Source: Desulfobulbaceae bacterium
GTDB taxonomy: Bacteria > Desulfobacterota > Desulfobulbia > Desulfobulbales > Desulfobulbaceae
Length of the DNA stretch: 5,503 nucleotides
Assembly: GCA_030633145.1 (NCBI GenBank)
Contig: DAOVTM010000284.1
Coordinates: forward strand, 1 to 5,503
Reading direction: 5' to 3'
Shown: positions 1-5,503 of the stretch, piece after piece
How the letters are laid out: each line of letters opens with the position of its first letter
How positions within the stretch are numbered: the stretch's first letter is position 1
Position numbers and translations under genes: made by a program
Notes under the pieces: generated by a model
Told to the model about the DNA's origin: nothing
Databases searched by the model: none
What the model saw: only the letters and a program-made list of their open reading frames with translations

Positions 1-1002
1 CTGTTTGGCGCTGGACATTGTCTCTTTATCGGCATCGGTGACAATTTCAATGTCATATCCTTGCCGGTCATCAGGCTTCAGTATTGCACAAACGTTATAT
101 TTTTCACTGATAATCCAGGATGGAGCCAAGGGAAGCATCCGCCCAGTGGCCGGACATTTTGCCTCCACGCAGTAAAGATAGGCATCAGCTCGCCACCCTT
201 TATCATTATGCTCAATCCTCCACTCTGTTATCTGCTTATCAGCCGCCTCAAAGGCAGCCTGCTGTGCCTCTTTCACCTGTTGCTGCACTTCCTCACCACC
301 ACCGATAAGATGAATGGAAGCCCAGGTCAGCAGGGCGGCAACCGGATTAAGATCAGAGCCATACGCCTCACAACCAAGCCGAGCCGCTTCAAACGGAATT
401 GAGCCGCCACCGCAAAAGGCATCTCCCACCCTTGGCCGATGACCAAAACGACGTTTTCCCAGTTCAGCAACAAGCTCCTGCAGGCTGGTCGCATTGGTGT
501 CAAGATGCCGGTTGATTTCCTGCCATGCCTTGCTGTCCGGCCCCTCAATTTGTTCCGGTCGGTCACAGAAGACCAGCTTTTCATCATAAGACATACGCTC
601 AAATACCCGCTGCAGCACCTCTTCTTTTTCCTCTGCGCTTAAACCGGTTGACCAAAATCGTTTTGCTTCGCCCTCTTTATCCGTGAGCAGCTCATTCCAT
701 TCTTGTTGAGATAAATGAACCTGCAACACCTTGGCCGGGATTGATTTTGACCGCCGCTGCCAGAGACCAGCATCATCCATGGTCATGATCTTGAGAAAAA
801 CCTCCCGGTCTCTTTTCGGATCACCAGACACCGGCATCAACATACCGATTATGGCTGCCCGTACCAACACCAGGGGCTTTCTACCCCACCATTTACCAAG
901 ACTGGTCAGGGTCTGGCTGGCTCCGGCCTTTCTCTCCTTATAGCTTTCCTTGGAGACCTTGGAGACCGGGAACTGCTCTTCTATAAAAACACGATCATTC
1001 AT
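1..1002 (-). CDS. DUF1156 (COG1743-type) adenine-specific DNA methylase, N-terminal part
   Basis: The frame is open without a stop from an ATG at 1002 to the left edge: 334 codons, C-terminus missing. The predicted role is SAM-dependent N6-adenine methylation of host DNA, the modification arm of a defence system. The DUF1156 signature is at residues 35-45 (LGKWWGRKPLV, equivalent to the family's WWARRPL). A charged, helical-looking linker follows (about 60-185). SAM-binding motif I is at 194-203 (DAFCGGGSIP, where relatives usually have DPFAGGGSIP), with the acidic SAM-contacting stretch GSDLNPVA at 215-222. C278 and C283, in a CPATG context, resemble one knuckle of the Zn-ribbon known in COG1743. 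The catalytic (D/N)PPY-type motif is not seen and should lie beyond the edge, so activity cannot be judged. An AAAAGGA ribosome site precedes the start. The gene follows DUF3780 by 25 nt. PglXI of type 3 BREX is a relative. The family call is firm; target specificity is unknown. Confidence 0.93.
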   Translation of the reverse strand, partial: MNDRVFIEEQFPVSKVSKESYKERKAGASQTLTSLGKWWGRKPLVLVRAAIIGMLMPVSGDPKRDREVFLKIMTMDDAGLWQRRSKSIPAKVLQVHLSQQEWNELLTDKEGEAKRFWSTGLSAEEKEEVLQRVFERMSYDEKLVFCDRPEQIEGPDSKAWQEINRHLDTNATSLQELVAELGKRRFGHRPRVGDAFCGGGSIPFEAARLGCEAYGSDLNPVAALLTWASIHLIGGGEEVQQQVKEAQQAAFEAADKQITEWRIEHNDKGWRADAYLYCVEAKCPATGRMLPLAPSWIISEKYNVCAILKPDDRQGYDIEIVTDADKETMSSAKQ

Positions 1003-1008
1003 GAAGTA

Positions 1009-1015
1009 TCCTTTT
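1009..1015 (-). promoter_or_regulatory. Ribosome binding site of the DUF1156 methylase
   Basis: AAAAGGA lies 6 nt upstream of the ATG at 1002, inside the 25-nt gap after the DUF3780 stop. It fixes the methylase start and gives this gene its own initiation site, unlike the two upstream genes that start by overlap. Confidence 0.6.
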
Positions 1016-1027
1016 TTACCAACCTTA

Positions 1028-1651
1028 CTAATCCGGTAATAAATCAAACAATCCACCAAGCTGCCGCCTGCGAATCGCCGACTGTCCACTTTCAGAAACC
1101 GGATTCTCTGTCAGGGCAAAACGTACCGCCTTGCGCCAGCCTTTACCCTTTCCGTTGATCGCATGACCGGTGCAGGCGTTGGTCATGGTATAGAGCCACC
1201 AGCGTTCTTCCGGGACAAGACCAAGCCAGTTTCTGATTGCGGTACTGATCAAAAAGGGATCACATTCCTCAATAGCCCAGGCCAGCAAAACCAGTTCCTT
1301 GCCCAGAGACCGTTCCACCGGGATCTGTCCTTTTTTGAGCCATTTACCGGTTTTGATCCCCATGCCTCGCAGACGACGGTTAAACTCCGCCTTGACCTCT
1401 TCCGCAATCTCGTCCCAGAAACGTCGGGGGAGGATTACCTTTAACGGGGCATCCTCAGCATTGAGGGTGATTGGTATTTCTTCGCCTTTCTTCAGTTCCT
1501 GCCACTTGAAATGTTCTGAAATATACACATCTGCTGTCTGCGCCCGGGATTTTGGCACAGTTACCAGAAAAAAATGCTCACTCTGTTCAGGTGAAAAGGC
1601 AAAACCAAAGAGTTTTTTCTTTGCTGCTATTCTGCTCCTTTTCCCGGTCAT
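1028..1651 (-). CDS. DUF3780 family protein (anti-phage-associated)
   Basis: A 207-residue soluble protein with no signal peptide or membrane segment. It matches, from memory, the DUF3780 family, which occurs almost only beside DUF499 ATPases and DUF1156 methylases in defence islands. Its biochemical role is unknown. Visible family blocks are FGF at 15-17, a basic/acidic helix at 71-95 ending in EFNRRLR, a GKELVLLAWAIEE block at 117-129, the strongest block NWLGLVPEERWWLYTMTNA at 141-159 followed by TGH at 161-163, and GWRKAVRFALTENPV at 171-185. The N-terminus is basic (residues 4-13). I see no nuclease, NTPase or methylase motif. The ATG at 1651 overlaps the toxin stop as ATGA, with GGGGAAAG just upstream as a weak ribosome site, so translation is probably coupled to the toxin gene. 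Length looks complete. A structural or adaptor role in the ATPase-methylase complex is my inference only. Confidence 0.92.
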   Translation of the reverse strand: MTGKRSRIAAKKKLFGFAFSPEQSEHFFLVTVPKSRAQTADVYISEHFKWQELKKGEEIPITLNAEDAPLKVILPRRFWDEIAEEVKAEFNRRLRGMGIKTGKWLKKGQIPVERSLGKELVLLAWAIEECDPFLISTAIRNWLGLVPEERWWLYTMTNACTGHAINGKGKGWRKAVRFALTENPVSESGQSAIRRRQLGGLFDLLPD

Positions 1652-2145
1652 CTTTCCCCAGCCTGTTCAACTGCAAATTCAACAACCTTTTTGCTTAACC
1701 AGATACCATTTTTTTGCATTCGTTCAAGGGCATCTTTAACAATAATCGGAACGCCCTGTTGTTTGACTTTCAAGAACACACCAACAGAGCCGGTTAGCTG
1801 TAATTGGTTTAAACGGGCAATACGTCTTCCCACAGCTTCATCTATGCAAACAGTAGTGATGTTTTGTTCAATGGCTAATTGAATGACCGCTGCCTCACCT
1901 TGATCCATACTATTCTGTAAAAAAACTGAAACAGGTTGTTTGTGTGTACACTTTGTTAACCATGACGCATTATTAAATTGCTGAATCCCAAAACTGTTCC
2001 TGCCCCCTGCTTCAATTTCCCTGCATACTTCCAGAGGAACGAAAACTTCTTTATACAATTTCTGTAAAATTGATAAGTCATCAAAAGCAGCAATAATGGC
2101 CAGTATAGGACCGGTATTAATAACAAGTTGCTTTCTATCAGGCAT
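1648..2145 (-). CDS. DUF3368 PIN-like toxin
   Basis: A 165-residue PIN-fold protein of the DUF3368 (COG2405) family, the usual partner of UPF0175 antitoxins. PIN toxins of this kind are thought to be Mg-dependent RNases. Family landmarks in order: strand 1 plus NTGPILAI at 10-17, VFVPLEVCREIEAG at 34-47, DQGEAAVIQLA at 81-91 with E84, VCIDEAVGRRIAR at 99-111 with D102, LTGSVGVFLKVKQQG at 117-131, and the C-terminal GIWLSKKVVEFAVEQAGE at 147-164. The first metal-binding position is Asn10 rather than Asp; this is frequent in DUF3368 and may weaken or alter catalysis. The ATG at 2145 lies 8 nt inside the antitoxin gene, with only a poor TGGA ribosome site, which fits coupling to the antitoxin. 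Its stop overlaps the DUF3780 start. Toxicity and RNA target cannot be read from the sequence. Confidence 0.9.
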   Translation of the reverse strand: MPDRKQLVINTGPILAIIAAFDDLSILQKLYKEVFVPLEVCREIEAGGRNSFGIQQFNNASWLTKCTHKQPVSVFLQNSMDQGEAAVIQLAIEQNITTVCIDEAVGRRIARLNQLQLTGSVGVFLKVKQQGVPIIVKDALERMQKNGIWLSKKVVEFAVEQAGER

Positions 2146-2392
2146 GTTCCAGATCCATTTTCAACTCATCTACAGAAAGATCTATTGCTGCGACACCATA
2201 GTCTTTTAGCAGGAATAAAAAATCTTTTCGCTTGATACCCAATAATGAAGCTGCCATCCCTGAAGAAAGTCGCTTCATTTCAAAAAGTTTAACTGCCATC
2301 GCTGTTAAGGCTTTATGTTCAAATTGTTCCCTGGTTGCCTGTAAAGCATCAGGGATTGTTTTCGGGTACGAAATAGTCATTTCTAAAGTCAT
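2138..2392 (-). CDS. UPF0175 family antitoxin
   Basis: An 84-residue protein of the UPF0175 (COG2886) family, antitoxin to the adjacent DUF3368 PIN toxin. The N-terminal strand (MTLEMTISYP) is followed by a helical part with ALTAMAVKLFEMKRLSSGMA at 28-47, then helix-turn-helix-like ASLLGIKRKDFLFLLKDYGV at 48-67, and an acidic tail (DLSVDELKMDLEHA) that is the likely toxin-binding part. I chose the ATG at 2392 because a strong AAGGAGG lies 4 nt upstream and because the extra residues of a longer reading from a GTG at 2449 are translated repeat, unlike the family. The gene is 82 nt after the ATPase stop and overlaps the toxin by 8 nt. Such antitoxins usually bind their own promoter, but no promoter is evident in the short spacer. 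Confidence 0.88.
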   Translation of the reverse strand: MTLEMTISYPKTIPDALQATREQFEHKALTAMAVKLFEMKRLSSGMAASLLGIKRKDFLFLLKDYGVAAIDLSVDELKMDLEHA

Positions 2393-2396
2393 TATG

Positions 2397-2403
2397 CCTC
2401 CTT
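2397..2403 (-). promoter_or_regulatory. Strong ribosome binding site of the antitoxin gene
   Basis: AAGGAGG, 4 nt before the ATG at 2392, is the best Shine-Dalgarno in the window and decides the antitoxin start. A strong site here next to a weak one for the toxin would favour excess antitoxin. Confidence 0.75.
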
Positions 2404-2427
2404 CATGCCTGCTCAAGTGAAATTTGT

Positions 2428-2469
2428 CTATTTGCTGCCTTCTGCCCACTGTTCACTGCCTACTACCCA
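2428..2469 (-). repeat. Degenerate heptamer tandem repeat (consensus TRRRCAG)
   Basis: Read on the minus strand, six adjacent 7-nt units all end in AG. The four central ones (2435-2462) end in CAG and fit the pattern TRRRCAG with one mismatch in total, for example TAGGCAG and TGGGCAG; the outer two (TGGGTAG and CAAATAG) are degenerate. The run fills half of the 82-bp spacer between the ATPase stop and the antitoxin start. Short tandemly repeated heptamers of this kind are known in intergenic DNA of cyanobacteria and some other environmental bacteria. It has no dyad or spacer structure, so it is neither a CRISPR nor a terminator. A role is unknown; slippage or a recombination scar is possible. 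Confidence 0.65.
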
Positions 2470-2474
2470 ACAAA

Positions 2475-5400
2475 TCACTGGCTGACATCTCCAGGTTGCA
2501 ACTTGTCCTTGGCATCGGCAATCCAGTCAAGCAAGTCCTGACCACGATCAAACTGGACTCGCTCAATGGACAAAAAAATCTGGTTGCCGTCCATGGCCGC
2601 CTGTAACATTTTAACCAGTTTTGCAAATTCTTCTCCCTGGATACCAAACGTGTCAGCACCTGTGTAGTTTATATCCTGACTGTCATCATTTGCCTGAACA
2701 TCGATAGTTACTCCATACGCTGTTCCCTGAAATGTACACAACCGCTCCATGAATTTATAAGCAGCCCAGGCCGTGAGGTTGGCGTGACGATGCGTCCAGG
2801 TCACCTTCCTGCCCGGATCGACCTTAACCTTTTTGGTGATATACTGTTTGACATTTATCCGTTCCTGGGCTGATCTCACCCCGTCCTGCCGGGCAATTGC
2901 CAACACAAAGGGACATTCTTCAGAAACGGGGAAAGGAGCCATATATGCTGCGCCAAAATCTTTTGGGTCTGAGCCGTCTGTTGTGTAGCGAATATCGCCT
3001 CTGGGATATGCCTTCAGTTCCACCATCCAGTCATCGCCTTGCTGATAGACCTTGTGCTTGAGATTGATGGAATTTTTCCAGATTTCAGATGAACCGGTGC
3101 TGTGTTCGCTGGACGAATCTATACAGAGAAACGAGAGTTGCAGTTCGCTGGTTTTAAAATTATTAAAAGACTCAATCCTTGCCGAGGCTGTGGTCGGTAG
3201 AGTATCGCCTGTTTCGTAATAAACCGTATCTCCGTGAACCGGAGTTATTTTCAAGGCTACTTCACCGCTGGTTTCGTCACGACTGAGACGTTGAACCCGC
3301 ACTTCAGTCTCAGGTGGCGGAAATGGCCCCTTGTCAATATACCCACCGTCTTCACGCCAGCAATCCTGGCCGATGGAGGTGTTTTTCAAAACCTGCAAAG
3401 CATCGGGACGATGAAACTGCCAGGTGGTCAGGGTTGCGGCTCTGCGTTTAATTTCCGACCATTGGGCTGTCTGCTGACCGCCAAACAAACGTGCTTCACA
3501 TTTTTTTCGGAAAGTGTCACTGGCAATATCGTTGGTGAACTTCTGTAATTTTTCCAGAGTATTGCGGATTAACAATTCGCCATCAAACTGATTGTCTTGA
3601 AATTGAATACGGCAGTCAGTGGAGCGGAAACCATTGGTTGATGGATAGGACAGGCTGGTAAAAGTCTCCTGGATAGCACTGCGCAGGCTGAGCATGATCT
3701 TATCCTGGCTGATTAACGCCCGTTGCCGTTGCGGGTCATTGTCTGCAAGTCGTTCTGAGTCAAAATCCGCCAGAATAGAGAGGACAGCCTTGTGCTGGGC
3801 TGCCTGCTCAACTACCCGGCCAAGGGTATCATGGCTGCCGGTGAGAAAGACAACTCTATTTTTATACTCTATATCGTTGGCAAACTTGTCCCATTCAGGG
3901 CTGAGCCTTGAGCCAGCATTTGGCTCCGTGGTTGGTTCGGTTATGACAAGGGTTATCTTGTCTGCGTCTATGTTCACCTCGTCAATACCGGGTAAGATCG
4001 CCACTTTTTGATAACAGTCTTTTAAGCCGGGCGTAAAAAGATTGGCAAGGTAGGCACGCAGCTCCTTGATACATGATTCCTTATTATATGATTCAGCGAG
4101 TGAATGGAGTTTTGCCGCCAGGTTCTGGGTATTTTTGAAAAAGAGACGACCATCCTGACTGGCATGGAGATACCATGCCTGGGTGGGTAGATAATCAACA
4201 ATACTCTTTTTGATATTGGAAATATCACGACCAGGCGCACAGAGAAAACCCATGATGTCGTTTTCACGCAAACCATGGGTTGCCCCGGGAATATTGGCAA
4301 GGGAGGCAATAAGGAGCAGCTTGCACACATCTTGGGCATCACTGTTTGAGCCAAGTTTGTTGTCCAGTTCTTCCGCAACAGAATGACCGGCCTTGGCAAT
4401 ATCGTGGGTGATTGCCTCGCTCAGGGTCGGATTAATGGATTTTATCTCTGAAAAGACTTCATCGTTATTCAAATCCAGATCATAAGGGTGTATCAGTTTA
4501 ACCTGATCGGCTCGACCGGTATCATACATATTGGAAACAAAAACCCGCATCATGCGAATGAGTCCACGGGTCTGCTGAAAACCGGGATTTTCCTTAAAAC
4601 GGCCATAGAGATCCCGAATAGAAAAGTGAAAGGGATAGGATTCTATGAGCTGAGCCGCATACGAGTCGGGCGAGGCATTGGTTACGTCCATTTCCCTGGC
4701 ATCACGGACGGCCTTGGCGTATTCGTTGGCTACAGTTTTAATGGTTTCAGCGTTTGGCAATGTCTCAAAAAGCCGAGTACGCAGGATGTGGTACAGCTCG
4801 TCACCATGGGGATTGACCGGCTCAATACGCAGGGCAGAACGGTTGGTCTCTTTTTGTAAATTTGCCAGAGCCTTGTTGAGTTGAGTTGACCCGTCGGTCC
4901 AAGCGGCTGTCAGGTCGGCAATAATAACACAGACATTGTTCAGTTCTGCTTTATTGACCGCAACCAGCAAGTTGGCAAGGGCAGTAGTTGTTACTACGGA
5001 AAGATCACTGTTGCCAATTTGCCTGGATTTAGCATATTCTAAATAACGTGGTAATTCATCCAGCATTATAAGAACAGGCTCACCCTTGAGCAGGTTAATC
5101 CATGCAGTTTCACCAGGTGCGTCCAAAGGGGAATAATAGTCCTTAAACAGTTCTTTTTTGCCCAACTGGTCGGCAATAGCCCCCCATATTCCCAACGGGG
5201 AGTCAGATTCATGTCCATTAAATCCGACAACTGTAATTTTGCCCAGTTTTGCACCGCCACCAGTCGAACCAAGTACTTTCTTTCGTAGTTCTGGATTAGC
5301 TGCCAGCAAGCCAAGGGCGATCATATTATGAGTCTTACCGCCACCCATTGCCTGGGTAAGGAGAAAGGTGGAAGCCTGATTACTTGATCCATCAAGACGG

Positions 5401-5503
5401 CTGAAGGTTTTTTCCAGCAGGGTCTTCATGCCGGAGGTGGTAAAGTTTTCAGCAAAGAAATTATCTGCGTCAATTTTACCTTCCAGGAGATCGGATAGAT
5501 CAA
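2475..5503 (-). CDS. DUF499 family AAA-like P-loop ATPase, N-terminus missing
   Basis: A large cytoplasmic ATPase of a DNA defence system, related to the COG1483/DUF499 group and to BrxC/PglY of BREX. The frame stays open from 5429 to the right edge (24 more codons, including DLLEGKIDADNFFAEN), so the Met at 5429 is internal and the true start is just outside. Numbering from that Met: Walker A is QAMGGGKTH at 26-34 (Gln where the classic first Gly stands, as is usual here); a VVGFNGHESDSPLGIWG block is at 67-83; Walker B VLIMLDELPRYLEYA is at 119-133 with D124 and E125; a sensor-1-like strand VCVIIADLTAAW is at 166-177; YPFHFSIRDLY is at 265-275; FQQTRGLIRMM is at 284-294, holding candidate arginine finger or sensor-2 residues. 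The C-terminal third (about 718-860) has two beta-rich repeats, the second with YTTDGSDP at 815-822, like chitobiase C-terminal/FN3-associated domains. It is first in the visible operon, 82 nt ahead of the antitoxin. Family call firm; substrate unknown. Confidence 0.95.
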   Translation of the reverse strand, partial: DLSDLLEGKIDADNFFAENFTTSGMKTLLEKTFSRLDGSSNQASTFLLTQAMGGGKTHNMIALGLLAANPELRKKVLGSTGGGAKLGKITVVGFNGHESDSPLGIWGAIADQLGKKELFKDYYSPLDAPGETAWINLLKGEPVLIMLDELPRYLEYAKSRQIGNSDLSVVTTTALANLLVAVNKAELNNVCVIIADLTAAWTDGSTQLNKALANLQKETNRSALRIEPVNPHGDELYHILRTRLFETLPNAETIKTVANEYAKAVRDAREMDVTNASPDSYAAQLIESYPFHFSIRDLYGRFKENPGFQQTRGLIRMMRVFVSNMYDTGRADQVKLIHPYDLDLNNDEVFSEIKSINPTLSEAITHDIAKAGHSVAEELDNKLGSNSDAQDVCKLLLIASLANIPGATHGLRENDIMGFLCAPGRDISNIKKSIVDYLPTQAWYLHASQDGRLFFKNTQNLAAKLHSLAESYNKESCIKELRAYLANLFTPGLKDCYQKVAILPGIDEVNIDADKITLVITEPTTEPNAGSRLSPEWDKFANDIEYKNRVVFLTGSHDTLGRVVEQAAQHKAVLSILADFDSERLADNDPQRQRALISQDKIMLSLRSAIQETFTSLSYPSTNGFRSTDCRIQFQDNQFDGELLIRNTLEKLQKFTNDIASDTFRKKCEARLFGGQQTAQWSEIKRRAATLTTWQFHRPDALQVLKNTSIGQDCWREDGGYIDKGPFPPPETEVRVQRLSRDETSGEVALKITPVHGDTVYYETGDTLPTTASARIESFNNFKTSELQLSFLCIDSSSEHSTGSSEIWKNSINLKHKVYQQGDDWMVELKAYPRGDIRYTTDGSDPKDFGAAYMAPFPVSEECPFVLAIARQDGVRSAQERINVKQYITKKVKVDPGRKVTWTHRHANLTAWAAYKFMERLCTFQGTAYGVTIDVQANDDSQDINYTGADTFGIQGEEFAKLVKMLQAAMDGNQIFLSIERVQFDRGQDLLDWIADAKDKLQPGDVSQ

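Larger units (their letters stand above)
2393..2474 (-). other. Spacer between ATPase and antitoxin: no promoter or terminator seen
   Basis: This 82-bp stretch is the longest gap in the window. It contains the heptamer run and the antitoxin ribosome site. I looked for a -35/-10 pair and for a GC-rich hairpin followed by T residues on the minus strand and found neither, so read-through from the ATPase gene into the toxin-antitoxin pair is the simplest reading. A weak or unusual promoter cannot be excluded. Confidence 0.5.

Noticed and set aside
61..402. Plus-strand open frames here and at 1163-1739, 3234-3548, 3694-4011 and 4488-4884
   Set aside because: All are antisense to well-supported genes, lack family-like motifs and have no convincing ribosome sites.
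327..602. Minus-strand frame of 91 codons
   Set aside because: It is a shifted frame lying within the methylase gene, whose own frame carries the DUF1156 and SAM motifs without a stop.
1003..1027. Terminator or promoter between DUF3780 and the methylase
   Set aside because: The 25-nt gap has no hairpin and no -35/-10 pair; its A-run belongs to the ribosome site of the methylase.
2138..2449. Longer antitoxin reading starting at a GTG at 2449 (103 residues)
   Set aside because: The 19 extra residues come partly from the heptamer repeat, have no good ribosome site, and are outside the UPF0175 pattern; AAGGAGG sits correctly for the ATG at 2392.
2428..2469. Short CRISPR-like array
   Set aside because: The units are 7 nt and contiguous with no spacers or dyad symmetry.
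2475..5429. ATPase beginning at the Met at 5429 as a complete 984-residue protein
   Set aside because: The frame remains open to the right edge and the preceding residues (LLEGKIDADNFFAEN) look like the family's N-terminus, so the Met is internal and the gene is partial.

Overview
The window is fully packed on the minus strand and holds the central part of a predicted anti-phage defence operon, cut at both ends. Transcription runs right to left: a large DUF499-family P-loop ATPase (N-terminus beyond the right edge), a small UPF0175-type antitoxin, a DUF3368 PIN-like toxin, a DUF3780 protein, and the N-terminal 334 codons of a DUF1156 (COG1743-type) adenine DNA methylase that runs off the left edge. 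No gene on the plus strand is credible, and there is no RNA gene, IS element or CRISPR array.

Layout: 2475-5503 ATPase; 2393-2474 an 82-bp spacer made largely of a degenerate heptamer repeat; 2138-2392 antitoxin; 1648-2145 toxin (8-nt overlap with the antitoxin); 1028-1651 DUF3780 (4-nt ATGA overlap with the toxin); 1-1002 methylase (25-nt gap after DUF3780). I see no terminator or convincing promoter inside the window, so a single polycistronic unit is the simplest reading, with its promoter to the right of the window.

ATPase, DUF3780 protein and DUF1156 methylase form a known defence-island set. Related loci, usually with a helicase and sometimes a phospholipase D-like nuclease, are catalogued as helicase-methylase-ATPase (Hma-like) systems. 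The ATPase and methylase also resemble BrxC/PglY and PglXI of BREX. By analogy the methylase would mark host DNA while the ATPase and the outside partners act on unmarked phage DNA; DUF3780 has no known activity. The unusual part is the toxin-antitoxin pair lodged between ATPase and DUF3780 and translationally overlapped with the latter. It is AT-richer (279 G+C in 720 bases, about 39%, for 1681-2400) than the flanking genes, which suggests a later insertion that became part of the operon.

The organism is a bacterium of mid GC content (about 50% outside the toxin-antitoxin pair) with Shine-Dalgarno starts. An environmental Gram-negative, possibly a sulfate-reducer-like Desulfobacterota, would fit, but this is a weak inference.
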